Source: Ehretia macrophylla (taxonomy: Eukaryota > Streptophyta > Magnoliopsida > Boraginales > Ehretiaceae). Taken from it: DNA of 64,000 nucleotides. Numbering within the stretch: the stretch's first letter is position 1; the number at the start of each line of letters is the position of its first letter. The position numbers and the translations under genes were made by a program. The stretch covers positions 89,926,644 through 89,990,643 of the forward strand of contig CM075767.1 in assembly GCA_037974665.1 (NCBI GenBank), written 5' to 3'. Below the pieces are notes generated by a model. That model searched no databases and had not been told where the DNA came from. It saw only the letters and a program-made list of their open reading frames with translations. This document shows, piece by piece, positions 34,911-47,219 of the stretch.

Positions 34911-35469
34911 GTCATGGTGGGGGCAGAATTCCTTTTTGTGTTAACGGTTTACAGTCCCAGCCCAGAGAGATGGCCCATTCAAAAGGCCCAATGGGCTAAA
35001 CGACAACCCATCTGCTACAACAACGTAGCATCCTCGCAAGACGTGATATCGACGCATTGTAGGGCCCTCTAATGTCCCACAAGTAAGGTTGTAGTCCTTT
35101 TAACAGCTCACGACATATGATCCGGGATGGAAAAACATAGATTAATAAGAAAAGTGGCCCGAAACTGATGAAAACGTTCGATTTTGGCCTCCAAAAAGGG
35201 GACAGCAAGAAAGCTTGCTGCCCCCGTCGTAGAGCTCTCGAACAGCTTTCTAACGGTATGCTTTGCGCCGTGTAACTCCTTACGGATCAAAAGTTATGGG
35301 CACCGGAGCGACGGAAACCTGGTCACTAGCCCTACGCCCTCCGTTTGCGGGCCCAGCCTCCAACTGAAGCGAAGTTATCTTACCCAAGGTGCCGTGGGAT
35401 TCGATAAATAGAAATGTGGTAGGCAAAGTATCATGAAAACCCTAACTGGAGGAAAAAAAATTGAAAAGG

Positions 35470-35588
35470 GGGGTGCAACACGAGGACTTCCTAGGGGGTC
35501 ACCAATCCTAGTACTACTCTCGCCCAAGCACGCTTAACTTCGGAGTTCTGATGGGATCCGTTGCATTAGTGCTGGTATGATTGCACCC
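35470..35588 (-). rRNA. 5S rRNA gene, copy 42
   Basis: Full length. Changes CCTAGGGGG, CACCAATCC in the C box, CCGTTGC, GATTGCACCC. The third LTR fossil lies 485 bp upstream. Confidence 0.94.
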
Positions 35589-36068
35589 GTCATGGTGGGG
35601 GCAGAATTCCTTTTTGTGTTCACGGTTCAGAGTCCCAGCCTATAGAGATGGCCCATTTAGAAGGCCCAATGGGCTTAACGACAACCCATCCGCCTCAACA
35701 ATGCAGCATCCTCGCAAGACGTGATATCGATGCATTGTACGGCCCTCTAATCTCCCACAAGTAGGGTTGTCGTCCTTTTAACAGCTCACGACGTAAGATC
35801 CGGGAAGGAAAAATAAAGCTTAATAAGAAAAGTGGCCTGAAACTGATGAAAACATTCGATTTTGGGCTCTAAAAAGGGCACAGCAAGCAAGCTTGCTGCC
35901 CCCGTCGTAGAGCTCTAGGAGCGCTTTCCAACGGTATGCTGTGCGCCACGTAACTCCTTACGGATCAAAAGTTAAGGCACCAGAGGGACGGAGACCTGGT
36001 CACAAGCCCTACGCCCTCGGTTTGCGGGCCCTGCCTCCACGTGAAGCGAAGTTGTCTTGCCCAAGGTT

Positions 36069-36073
36069 CCATG
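36069..36073. repeat. Left target-site duplication of family II copy 1
   Basis: CCATG, identical to 38,901-38,905. The array reads CCRTGGGATTCGA at this place. Confidence 0.9.
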
Positions 36074-38900
36074 TGTGATAACCCGAACCCGGCATGCATT
36101 TAATAGCACTTGACTGCATTTGATTAAATGTTTAATTAGTTAAATCAACCAAATTGCACTATTTTCATATTTCTCTTGGAAGCATTTAGTAATTATATAT
36201 TGAATAATTAAAGATTATTACCTATTCCTAATAATTATAGTAATTGAATTTCCTTTCTTGTGATTAATTAAGTGTTACCTTAAATGTTAGTGTTTAATTT
36301 TATTTGACTATGTGTTTATATTAACTTTCATTTGTAGCTTAATATTAACTTTATAACTCTTAAAATATTCTGGAAATAGTTAAATTAATCATTCTAAATG
36401 AATATTGAATACCTTGATTGTTTTGATTATTTTAGAAATCGATTTTGGTTGTTTTATGTTAAAATTACTCGATTTTCAAATAAATGAGAAAAGTAACTCC
36501 GAGCCGGAGTAAATTTTAAACTATGATGCTTTCCGAAAATGATATATTTCTTAGATTCTTTGAGAATTAATTGTTATTCTTTTATTGTCGCAACGTGCAT
36601 TGCATATCGAGGGCGTTAGCTAGAAAACGGATTCTAGTCCTCAGCAAATAGTGAAACTAGTATTTAGATGACTTAAATTTTATATTTTAATTATTACTAT
36701 CTAGAATTAATTTAGGTGATAGTTATTTAACTTAAAAATGCACAAAAGTAAGCTATTTTGACTAGTTTTAAGTTGTTTGACCAACATTGACCAAAGCCTT
36801 GACCCTTTTGACCCTTGTCATCTTTTAAATAGCTTAAAATAGCACAAAAATAAAAAAATAAAAAAAACAGAACTGAAAACAGAGCAGCCATGGCCGAAAA
36901 AATAAGGAGAACAAAAAAAAAAAACTCAACTTCAATTCTTCGATTCTTCGCGAGGGCCTCCACGGGGTGGTTTTCGAGGCACTCTACGAGGTTTTCCTAG
37001 CGTCTAGGAGCATCTAAGGTGAGGGTTTCATCGTTATTTGCGGATTTATACGTTGTGTATGTTAACTTTGTCAATTTTTAGATTTATCAGTATATCGTTA
37101 TCTAAAGCGATTTGATGCTTCTAGAATGTTCCTTGGCATTTGTAAAACATGTATTTATAGCTTTGTAACATTTTCTGCGGTTAAATGTTGTGATTGCAAA
37201 TTAAATTGTGAAATGAATAGTGTTTTGTGAATAGTAAAACCTTGAAACGTTGAAATTGCGCTGTTATGCTTTCCGTTGATGTAGAAACGTGCTAGGTATG
37301 CTAGAATGCTAAAATGTGTGGTTTGTTTGGGTTGCGTAGTGAAAAAAACAAGAATTAAGCCTTTGGGAAAGTCGGGGTCGTTTAGGTCGACTTTAGCGTT
37401 TTCTCATTTTGCGTGTTGGCATTGCTTCGGGAAGCCATGGAAGCACTTTTGGTGCGATTATGGCGTTGGTTGGGTGTTTGGTTGTTATAGTTGTAGTTCA
37501 AACGAGAAAGGGGAAAATCGGGGCTTTGCGCGAGTTCTAGTTTAAAGTAAGATTTCGTGGTCTTTAGACGTGGCTTATGGTGACCTAGGAGGGTTGGCGA
37601 AGTCGGTTTTCAGAACTCGCGGCTCGTTTGGAAATGGTAGCGTTTTGATAGTTGGGGCCGATTTGTGTTTTTGTGTGTTTTCTTGTTTTTATGCTTATAG
37701 AATGCTTAGAATTACTTGAAATACTTGTTTGAGTTGTTTTGGATTGAATTGCTTATCAATTGCTGCTATTGCGTGCGAGAATAACCTACCTTGTTATTCT
37801 TTCACGTGTGGCTTTAACGCTTGTTTATCGCCTTGTATCGAGTCTTACATTGCATAGTGTCTCGCGCGTGAGTGATGGGCCTCTCTAGGTAGCCTCGGGT
37901 TGCCAGTGTTGGTTGCTCTAGCTCCGCTGCTATTTCCCTTTTCTCGCTTGGGTTGCCTCCTAGGGAGTTTTGGGTCGTAGGTTGATGGATACTTCCGGGG
38001 TATTCCAAACTGGTGTTATAAGGTGGTTTGGGCCGGCGCGTCATCGTTAATATCATCGGAATCATGATAGGTACATTACTCGCTCGAGTGAACCATAGCC
38101 TTCAAAGTGTGGTATAGCTTTGATTGGTTGTGTTAATGCTTTCTTTAGTTGTTTAATTGTATTGTTGTTTATATTGTATGCCTTTTATTGATTGTATTGC
38201 TTAACGGTACCTATTTGCATTGCACGATCTTCTTTCTCTCCAACTTGATATATGTCTCGCCCTCACAGAGTATACGTGTTGTGTATACTCACTCCTCACC
38301 ACCACATTTCAGGAAATGTCATGTTAGCTGGAAAGTTCGTGATTTCGTGAAAGTTCGTGCCTGAAGAGTTGTCTTGCGTGCCTATGTGGCTTGAGTGTCG
38401 AAGTTGTAAAGATATATGCTTCCTTATGTTGTATGTTTTTATTGTCAAGAAGTTTTTATTTTAAGTTTCATTAGATTGTTGAAGTAGTTTGATAAGTTAG
38501 ATTATGTATTTAGTTAATGTAGCTTAATTTCAATGTATGTTTGTAATGACAAAGGAAAGAGACAGAAAGATATGATAGTCTAACTTATGCAATAGGTTGG
38601 TGTAGTTTAATTACTAAGCATGTGTGTATGGATAAAGGAAGAGTTAGAATAGTCTAGCACTTGAAAATGTATGTATATGTGCTTGTGGTTGCGTGTTGAG
38701 AACAAGGCTCGGATGGTCTTGAGGTGGTTGAATGGTTGGACATGGTATTGGTCCATTTATATGCTGTCGCAGGTTTGCTTTTTGCCTAGAAACAGGGTAG
38801 ACTCCGTCCGTTTTTCCTAAATTTTGCCCGGGTTTGGAATTGGGTTGTGATTAGATTGATTGATAGAACTCCCGGTCTCGAGAGGGATCGGGGTGTCACA
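36074..38900 (-). mobile_element. Solo-LTR-like fossil, LTR family II, copy 1
   Basis: A 2,827-bp insertion in the spacer upstream of copy 42. It starts TGTGATAACCCGAACCCGG and ends GGATCGGGGTGTCACA on the plus strand, with a perfect 5-bp target duplication CCATG on both sides. In the reverse direction it begins TGTGACACCCCGATCCC, a common start for long plant LTRs, so it is called minus. No gag, pol, protease or second LTR is seen; the ORFs present are short and low-complexity. The perfect target duplication and clean ends make it the best-preserved insertion edge in the window. Ty3/gypsy affiliation is likely but not shown by the sequence itself. Confidence 0.85.
38268..38290 (-). other. 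Conserved LTR hairpin, family II copy 1
   Basis: GAGTATAC at 38,268-38,275 and GTATACTC at 38,283-38,290 form a perfect 8-bp stem with a 7-base loop. CACCACATTTCAGGAAATG lies alongside. The identical stem is present in the other family II element. Confidence 0.7.
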
Positions 38901-38905
38901 CCATG
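38901..38905. repeat. Right target-site duplication of family II copy 1
   Basis: CCATG, followed by GGATTCGACAATAGAAATG, the normal 5S spacer. Confidence 0.9.
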
Positions 38906-38977
38906 GGATTCGACAATAGAAATGTGGTGGATAAAGTATCTTGGCAACCCTAACCAGCGGAAAAAAAATTGAAAAGG

Positions 38978-39096
38978 GGGGTGCAACACGAGGACTTCCA
39001 ACGGGGTCACCCATCCTAGTACTTCTCTCGCCCAAGCACGATTAACTTCGGAGTTCTAATGGGATCCGGTGCATTAGTGCTGGTATGATCGCATCC
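38978..39096 (-). rRNA. 5S rRNA gene, copy 43
   Basis: Full length. Changes CCAACGGGG, TACTTCTC, CACGATTAAC, CTAATGGG, GCATCC. Confidence 0.93.
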
Positions 39097-39654
39097 GTCA
39101 AGGTCGGGGTAGAATTCCTTTTTGTGTTAACGGTTCACAGTCCCAGCCTAGAGAGATGACCCATTTAGAAGGCCCAATGGGCTTAACAACAACCCATCCG
39201 CTTCAACAACGCAGCATACGCACAAGATGTGATATCGATGCATTGCAGGGCCCTCTAATGTCCCACGAGTAAGGTTGTCGACCTTTTAACAGCTCACGAC
39301 GTACGATCCGGGACAGAAAAACAAAGCATAAGAAGAAAAGTGGCCCGAAACTGATGAAAACGTTCGATTTTGGGCTCCAAAAAGGGCATAGCAAGCAAGC
39401 TTGCTGACCCCGCCGTAGAGCATCCGGAGTGCTTTCCAACGGTATGCTGTGCGCCGCGTAACTCCTTACGGATCAAAATTTATGGGCACCGGAGCGATGG
39501 AGACCTGGTCACAAGCCCTACGCCCTCGGTTTGAGGGCCCAGTCTCCACGTGAAGCGAAGTTGTCTTGCCCAAGATGCTGTGGGATTCGATAATAGAAAT
39601 GTGGTGGATAAAGTATCTTGGTGACCCTAACCGGAGGAAAAAAAATTGAAAATG

Positions 39655-39773
39655 GGGGTGCAACACGAGGACTTCCCAGGGGGTCACCCATCCTAGTACT
39701 ACTCTCGCCCAAGCACGCGTAACTTCAGAGTTCTGGTGGGATCCGGTGCATTAATGATGGTATGATTGCACCC
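39655..39773 (-). rRNA. 5S rRNA gene, copy 44
   Basis: Full length. Changes CACGCGTAACTTCAGAG, CTGGTGGG, ATTAATGATGG, GATTGCACCC. C box intact. Confidence 0.93.
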
Positions 39774-40331
39774 ATCATGGTGGGGGCAGAATTCCTTTTT
39801 GTGTTAACGGTTCACAGTCCCAACCTAGAGAGATGGCCCATTTAGAAGGCCCAATGGGCTTAACAACAACCCATCCGCTTCAACAACGCAGTATCCTCGC
39901 AAGACGTGATATCGACGCATTATTAGGCCCACTAATGTCCCGCAAGTAAGGTTGTCGTCCTTTTAACAACTCACGACTTACGATCCGGGAAGGAAAAATA
40001 GAGCTTAAAAAGAAAAGTGGCCCGAAACTGATGAAAACGTTCGATTTTGGGCTCCAAAAAGGGCACAGCGAGCTAACTCGCTGCCCCCGTCGTAGAGCTC
40101 TCGGAAAGCTTTCCAACGGTATGATGTGTGCCGCGTAACTCCTTACGGGTCAAAAGTTATGGGCACCGGAGCGACGGAGACCTGGTCACAAGCCCTACGC
40201 CCTCGGTTTTCCGGCCCAGCCTCCACGTGAAGCGAAGTTGTCTTGCCCAAGGTGCCATGGGATTCGACAATAGAATTTTGGTGGATAAAGTATCTTGGCA
40301 ACCCTAACCCGAGGAAAAAAACTTGTAAAGC

Positions 40332-40449
40332 GGGGTGCAACACGAGGACTTCCCAGGGGGTCACCCATCCTAGTATTACTCTCACCCAAGCACGCTTAAC
40401 TTCGGAGTTCTGATGTATCCGGTGCATTAGTGCTGGTATGATCGTACCC
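40332..40449 (-). rRNA. 5S rRNA gene, copy 45 (118 nt)
   Basis: One base lost in GATGTATCC. Also AGTATTACTCTCACCC and CGTACCC. Confidence 0.91.
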
Positions 40450-41008
40450 GTCTTGGTGGGGGTAGAATTCCTTTTTGTGTTAACGGTTCACAGTCCCAGC
40501 CTAGAGAGATGGCCCATTCCGAAGGCCCAATGGGCTTAACAACAACCCATCCACTTCAACAACGCAGCATCCTCGCAAGACGTGATATCAACGCATTGTA
40601 GGGCCCTCTAATGTCCCACGAGTCAGGTTTCTTTCCTTTTAACAGCTCACGACGTACGATCCGGGATGGAAAAATAGAGCTTAATAAGAAAAGTGGCCCA
40701 AAACTGATGAAAACGTTCGATTTTGGGCTCTAAAAAGGGCACAGCAGGCAAGCTTGCTTCCCATGTCGTAGAGCTCTCGGGGAGCTTTCCAACGATACGC
40801 TGGGCGCCGCGTAACTCCTTACGTATCAAAATTTATGGGCACCGGAGCGACGGAGACATGGTTACAAGCCCTACGCCCTCGGTTTGTGGGCCCAGCCTCC
40901 ACATGTAGCGAAGTTGTCTAGCCCAAGGTGCCGTGGGATTCGACAATAGAAATGTGCTGGATAAAGTATCTTGGCAACCCTAACTGGAGGAAAAAAAAAT
41001 TGAAAAGG

Positions 41009-41127
41009 GGGGTGCAAAACGAGGACTTCCAAGTGGGTCAACCATTCTAGTACTACTCTCGCCCAAGCACGCTTAACTTCGGAGTTCTGATGGGATTCAG
41101 TGCATTAGTGCTGGTATGATCGCACCT
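41009..41127 (-). rRNA. 5S rRNA gene, copy 46
   Basis: Full length. Changes GCAAAACGAGG (shared with copy 51), AAGTGGGTCAACCATTC in the C box, GGGATTCAGTGC, CACCT. Confidence 0.92.
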
Positions 41128-41685
41128 GTCATGGTGGGGGCAGAATTCCTTTTTGTGTTGACGGTTCACAGTCACATCATAGTGAGACGGCCTATTCAAA
41201 AGGCCCAATGGGCTTATCAACAACCCATCTGCTTCAACAACGCAGCATCGTCGCAATATGCGATATCGACGTATAGTAGGGCCCTCTAATGTCCTGCGAG
41301 TTAGGTTGTCAACCTTTTAACAGGTCACGACGTACGATCCTGGACAGAAAAACATAGCTTAATAAGAAAAATGGCCCGAAACTGATGAAAACATTCGATT
41401 GTGGGCTACAAAAAGGGTACAACGAGCAAACATGCCGCCCCCGTCCGAGAGCTCTCGGAGAGCTTTCCAACCGTATGCTGTGCGCCGCGTAACTCCTTAT
41501 GGATCAAAATCTATGGGCACCGGAGCGACGGAGACCTGGTCACAAGAGCTACGCCCTGGGTTTGTGGGCCCAGCCTCCACGTGAAGTGAAGTTGTCTTGC
41601 CCAAGGTGCCGTGGGATTCGACAATAGAAATGTGGTGGATAAAGTATCTTGGCAACCTTAACCGGAGGAAAAAAAATTGAAAATG

Positions 41686-41804
41686 GGGGTGCAACACGAG
41701 GACTTCCCAGGGGGTCACCCATCCTAGTGCTACTCTCGCCCAAGCACGCTTAACTTTGGAGTTCTGATGGGATCCGGAGCATTAATGCTGGTATGATCGC
41801 ACCC
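41686..41804 (-). rRNA. 5S rRNA gene, copy 47
   Basis: Full length. Changes AGTGCTAC, CTTTGGAG, CCGGAGCATTAATGC. Counterpart of copy 52. Confidence 0.94.
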
Positions 41805-42362
41805 GTCATGGTGGGGGCAGAATTCCTTTTTGTGTTAACGGTTCACTGTCCCAGCCTAGATAGATGGCCCATTCAGAAGGCCAAATGGGCTTAACCACAA
41901 CCCATCTGCTCCAACAACGCAGCATCCTCGCAAGACGTGATATTGACGCATTGTAGGGCCCTCTAATGTCTCGCGAGTAAGGTTGTCGTCCTTTTAACAG
42001 CTCACGACGTACGATCCGGGAAGGAAAAATAGAGCTCTATAAGAAAAGTGGCCCAAAACTGATGAAAACGTTTGATTTCGGCCTCCAAAAAGGGCACAAC
42101 GAGCAAGATGGCTGCCCCCATTGTAGAGCTCTCGGAGAGCATTGCAACGGTATGCTGTGCGCCGCATAACTCCTTATGGATCAAAACTTAAGGGCACCGG
42201 AGCGACGGAGACTTGGTTACAAGCCCTACGCCCTCGGTTTGTGGGCCCTGCCACCACGTGAAGCGAAGTTGTCTTGCCCAAGGTGCCGTGGGATTCGACA
42301 ATAGAAATGTGGTGGATAAAGTATCTTGGCAACCCTAACTAGAGGAAAAAAAATTGAAAAGG

Positions 42363-42481
42363 GGGGTGCAACACGAGGACTTCCCAGGGGGTCACCCATC
42401 CTAATGCTACTCTCGCCCAAGCACGCTTAACTTCTGAGTTCTGATGGGATCCGGCGCATTAGTGCTGGTATGATCGCACCC
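42363..42481 (-). rRNA. 5S rRNA gene, copy 48
   Basis: Full length, close to consensus. Changes CCTAATGCTAC, CTTCTGAG, CCGGCGC. Internal promoter mostly intact. Confidence 0.95.
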
Positions 42482-43039
42482 GTCATGGTGGGGGCTGAAT
42501 TCCTTTTTGTGTTAACGGTTCACAGTCCCAGCCTAGAGAGATGGCCCATTAAGAAGGCCCAATGGGCTTAACAACAACCCATCCGCTTCAACAACGCAGC
42601 ATCCTTGCAAGACGTGATATTGACAGATTGTAGGGCCCTCTAATGTCTCGCGAGTATGGTTGTCGTCCTTTTAACTGCTCATGAAGTACGATCCAGAACG
42701 GAAAAACAGAGCTTAATAAGAAAAGTGGCCCGAAACTGATGAAAACGTTCGATTTTGGGCTCCAAAAAGGGCACAACCAGCAAGCTTGCGGCCCATGTCG
42801 TAGAGCTCTCGGGGAGCTTTCCAACGGTATGCTGTACACCGCGTAACTCCTTACGGATCAAAAGTTATGGGCACTGGAGCGACAGAGACCTAGTCACAAG
42901 GCCTACGCCCTCGATTTGCGGGCCCAGCCTCCAAGTGAAACGAAGTTGTTTTTCCCAAGGTGCCGTGGGATTCGATAATAGAATTGTGGTGGATAAAGTA
43001 TCTTGGCAACCCTAACCGAAGGAAAAAAAATTGAAAAGT

Positions 43040-43158
43040 GGGGTGCAACACGGGGACTTCCCAAGGGGTAACCCATCCTAGTACTACTCTCGCCCAAGCA
43101 CGCTTAACTTCGTAGTTCTGATGGGATCCGGTGCAAGAGTGCTGGTATGATAGCACCC
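43040..43158 (-). rRNA. 5S rRNA gene, copy 49
   Basis: Full length. Changes ACACGGGGAC, AGGGGTAACCC in the C box, CGTAGTTC, TGCAAGAGTGC, GATAGCACCC. Confidence 0.92.
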
Positions 43159-43716
43159 GTCATGGTAGGGGCAGAATTCCTTTTTGTGTTAACGGTTAAC
43201 AGTCCCAGCATAGAGAGATGGCCCATTCAAAAGGCCTAATGGGCTTAACAACAACCCATCCGCTTCAACAACGCAGCATCCTCGCAAGAAGTGATATTGA
43301 CGCATTGTAGGGCCCTCTAATGTCCCGCGAGTAAGGTTGTCGTCCTTTTAACAGCTCACGACGTACGATCCGGGAAGGAAAAATAGAGCTTAATATGAAA
43401 AGTGGCCCGAAACTGATGAAAACGTTCGATTTTGGACTCCAATAAGGGCACAGCAAGCAAGCTTGCGGCCCATGTCGTAGAGCTCTCGGGGAGCTTTCCA
43501 ACGGTACGCTGTGCGCCGCAAAACTCCTTACGGATCAAAAGTTATGGGCACCGGACCGACGGAGACGTGGTTACAAGCCCTACGCCCTCGGTTTGCGGTC
43601 CCATCCTCCACGTGAAGCGTAGTTGTCTTGCCCAAGGTGCCGTGGGATTCGATAATAGAAATGTGGTGGATAAAGTATCTTGGCAACCCTAACTGGAGGA
43701 AAAAAAATTGAAAAGG

Positions 43717-43835
43717 GGAGTGCAACACGAGGACTTCCCAAGGGGTCACCCATCCTTGTTCTACTCTCGCCCAAGGAAGCTTAACTTCGGAGTTCTGATG
43801 GGATCCGGTGCATTAGTGATGGTATGATCGCACAC
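43717..43835 (-). rRNA. 5S rRNA gene, copy 50
   Basis: Full length. Changes CCTTGTTCTACTC, CCCAAGGAAGCTT in the A box, AGTGATGG, 5' end CACAC. Confidence 0.92.
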
Positions 43836-44393
43836 GTAATGGTGGGGGTAGAATTCCTTTTTCTGTTAACGGTTCACAGTCCCAGCCTAGAGAGATGGCC
43901 TATTCAAAAGGCCCAATGCGCTTAACAACTACCCATCAGCTTCAACAACGCAGCATCCTCGCAAGACGTGATATTCACGCATTGTAAGGCCCTCTAATGT
44001 ACTGCAAGTAAGGTGGTCGTCCTTTTCACAGCTCACGACGTACGATCCGGGACGAAAAAATAGAGCTTTATAAGAAAAGTGGCCCGAAACTGATGAAAAC
44101 GTTCGATTTTGGACTCCAATAAGGGCACAGCAAGCAAGCTTGCGGCCCATGTCGTAGAGCTCTCGGGGAGCTTTCCAACGGTACGCTGTGCGCCGCGTAA
44201 CTCCTGACGTATCAAAATTTATGGGCACCGGAGCGACGGAGACATGGTTACAAGCCCTACGCCCTCGGTTTGTGGGCCCAGCCTCCACATGAAGTGAAGT
44301 TGTCTTGCCCAAGGTGCCGTGGGATTCGACAATAGAAATATGCTGGATAAAGTATCCTGGCAACCCTAACCGGAGGAAAAAAAATTGAAAATG

Positions 44394-44512
44394 GGGGTAC
44401 AAAACGAGGACTTTCGAGGGGGTCAACCATCCTAGTACTACTCTCGCCCAAGCACGCTTAACTTCGGAGTTCTGATGGGATTCGGTGCATTAGTGCTGGT
44501 ATGATCGCACCT
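44394..44512 (-). rRNA. 5S rRNA gene, copy 51
   Basis: Full length. Changes GTACAAAACGAGG, CTTTCGAGGG, GTCAACC, GGGATTCGG, CACCT. Counterpart of copy 46. Confidence 0.92.
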
Positions 44513-45070
44513 ATCATGATGGGGGCAGAATTCCTTTTTGTGTCAACGGTTCACAGTCCCAGCCTAGATAGATGGCCCATTCAGAAGGCCCAATAGGCTT
44601 AACAACAACCCATCCGCTTCAACAACGCAGCATCCTCGCAAGATGTGATATTGACGCATTGTAGGGCCCTCTAATGTCTCGCGAGGAAGGTTGTCATCCT
44701 TATAACAGCTCACGACATACGATCCGGGAAGGAAAAATAGAGCTTAATAAGAAAAGTGGCTCGAAACTCATGAAAACATTCGATTTTGGACTCCAATAAG
44801 GGCACAGCAAGCAAGCTTGCTGCCCCCGTCGTAGAGCCCTAGGAGCACTTTCCAACGGTATGTTGTGCGCCGCATAACTACTTATGGATCAAAAGTTATG
44901 GGCACCGGAGCGACGGAGACCTGGTCACAAGACCTACGCCCTCGGTTTGCGGGACCAGCCTCCACGTGAAGCGAAGTTGTCTTGCCCAAGGTGCCGTGGG
45001 ATTCGACAATAGAAATGTGGTGGATAAAGTATCTTGGCAACCCTAACCGGAGGAAAAAAAATTGAAAATG

Positions 45071-45189
45071 GGGGTGCAACACGAGGACTTCCCAGGGGGT
45101 CACCCATCCTAGTGCTACTCTCGCCCAAGCAGGCTTAACTTTGGAGTTCTGATGGGATCCGGTGCAATAGTGCTGGTATGATCGTACCC
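45071..45189 (-). rRNA. 5S rRNA gene, copy 52
   Basis: Full length. Changes AGTGCTAC, CAGGCTT, CTTTGGAG, GTGCAATAG, CGTACCC. Confidence 0.94.
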
Positions 45190-45746
45190 GTCATGGTAGG
45201 GGCAGAATTCCTTTTTGTGTTAACGGTTCACAGTCCCAGCCTAGATAGCTGGCCCATTCGGAAGGCCCAATGGGCTTAACCGCAACCCATCCACTCCAAC
45301 AACGCAGCATCCTCGCAAGATGTGATATTGACGCATTGTAGGCCCTCTAATGTTTCGCGAGTAAGGTTGTCGTCCTTTTAACAGCTCACGACGTACGATC
45401 CAGGAATGAAAAATAGAGCTTAATAAGAAAAGTGGCCCGAAACTGATGAAAACATTCGATTTTGGACTCTAATAAGGGCACAGCAAGCAAGCTTGCTGCC
45501 CCCGTCGTAGAGCCCTAGGAGCGTTTTCCAACGGTATGCTGTGCGCCGCGTAACTCCTTACGGATCAAAAGTTATGGGCACCGGAGCGACGGAGACCTAG
45601 TCACAAGCCCTACGCCCTCGGTTTTCGGGCCCAGCCATCTAGTGAAGCGAAGTTGTCTTGCCCAAGGTGCCGTGGGATTCTAAAATATAATTGTGGTGGA
45701 TAAAGTATCTTGGCAACCCTAACCGAAGGAAAAAAAATTGAAAAGG

Positions 45747-45865
45747 GGGTTGCAACACGAGGACTTCCCAGGGGGTCACCCATCTTAGTACTACCCTCGC
45801 ACAAGCACGCTTAACTGCTGAGTTCTGATGGGGTCCGGTGCATTAGTGCTGGTATGATCGCACCC
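45747..45865 (-). rRNA. 5S rRNA gene, copy 53
   Basis: Full length. Changes GGTTGC, CATCTTAGTACTACCC, CGCACAAGC, AACTGCTGAG, GGGGTCC. The 5' end is consensus. Confidence 0.92.
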
Positions 45866-46423
45866 GTCATGGTGGGGGCAGAATTCCTTTTTGTGTTAAC
45901 GGTTCACAGTCCCAGCCTAGAGAGATGGACCATTCAGAAGGCCCAATGGGCTTAACAACAACCCATCCACTTCAACAACGCAGCATCCTTGCAAGACGTG
46001 ATATTGACAGATTGTAGGGCCCACTAATGTCCCGCGAGTTTGGTTGTCGTCCTCTTAACAGCTCACGACGTACGATCCGGGAAGGAAAAATAGAGCTTAA
46101 TAAGAAAAATGGCCCGAAACTGATGAAAACGTTCAATTTTCATTTCTAAAAAGGTTAAACCTAGCAAGCTTACTGCCCCCGTCATAGACCTCTAGGAGCC
46201 CTTTCCAACGGTATGCTGTGCGCCGCGTAACTCCTTACGGATCAAAAGTTATGGGCACCGGAGCGACGGAGACCTGGTCACAAGCCTTACGCCCTCGGTT
46301 TGTGGGCCTAGCCTCCACATGAAGCGAAGTTGTCTCGCCCAAGGTGCCGTGGGATTCGATAATAGAAATATGGCGGATAAAGTATCTTGGCAACCCTAAC
46401 CGGAGGAAAAAAAATTTAAAAGG

Positions 46424-46542
46424 GGAGTGCAACACGAGGACTTCCCAGGGGGTCACCCATTCTAGTACTACTCTCGCCCAAGCACGCTTAACTTTGGAGT
46501 TCTGATGGGATCTGGTGCATTAATGCGGGTATGATCGCACCT
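46424..46542 (-). rRNA. 5S rRNA gene, copy 54
   Basis: Full length. Changes GGAGTGC, CATTCTAGT, CTTTGGAG, TCTGGTGCATTAATGCGG, CACCT. Confidence 0.92.
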
Positions 46543-47100
46543 GTCATGGTAGGGGCAGAATTCCTTTTTGTGTTAACAGTTCACAGTCCCAGCCTAGGGA
46601 GATGGCCCATTCAGAAGGCCCAATGGGCTTAACAACAACCCATCCGCTTCCACTACGCAGCATCCTCGCAAGATGTGATATCGTTGCATTGTAGGGCCCT
46701 CTAATTTCCCACGAGTAAGGTTGTCGTCCTTTTAACAGCTCACGACGTACGATCCGGGACGAAAAACAAAGCTTAATAAGAAAAGTGGCCCGAAACTGAT
46801 GAAAAAGTTCAATTTTGGGTTCAAAAACGGGTACATCGAGAAAGCATGCCGCCCCAGTCATAGAGCTCTCGGAGAGCTTTCCAACGGTATGCTGTGTACT
46901 GCGTAACTCCTTACGGATCAAAATTTATGGGCATTGGAGCGACGGAGACCTGGTCACAAGCCCTACGCCCTCGGTTCACAAGCCCAGCCTCTACGTGAAG
47001 CGAAGTTGTCTTGCCCAAGATGCCGTGGGATTCGACAATAGAAATGTGATGGATAAAGTATCTTGGCAACCCTAACCGGGGCAAAAAATATTCAAAATGG

Positions 47101-47219
47101 GGGGTGCAACCCGAGGACTTCGCAGGGGGTCACCCATCCTAGTACTACTCTCGCCCCAGCACGCTTAAATTTGGAGTTCTGATGAGATCCGGTGCATTAG
47201 TGCTCGGATGATTGCACCC
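47101..47219 (-). rRNA. 5S rRNA gene, copy 55
   Basis: Full length. Changes ACCCGAGG, CTTCGCAG, GCCCCAGC, CTTAAATTTGG, GATGAGATCC, CTCGGATGATTG. Confidence 0.9.

Larger units (their letters stand above)
31607..36073 (-). repeat. 5S rDNA tandem array, block 3 (subfamily A, copies 37-42)
   Basis: Six subfamily A units at about 677-bp spacing. A two-unit duplication (copies 37-38 and 39-40) is visible from shared private variants. The block ends 485 bp upstream of copy 42 (to its right on the plus strand) at CCATG, the target site of the next LTR fossil. The other 77 bp of that spacer resume at 38,901. Confidence 0.95.

Noticed and set aside
36727-38364. ORFs of 71-83 aa in family II copy 1, some with hydrophobic runs
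   Set aside because: Composition is simple (A/T-rich runs giving Phe/Leu/Lys); there is no start context or homology I can recognise.
36074-38900. DNA transposon, since the ends are short inverted repeats (TGTGATAACCC / GGGTGTCACA)
   Set aside because: A 5-bp target duplication, TG...CA ends and length fit an LTR better; plant LTRs normally have such short inverted termini.
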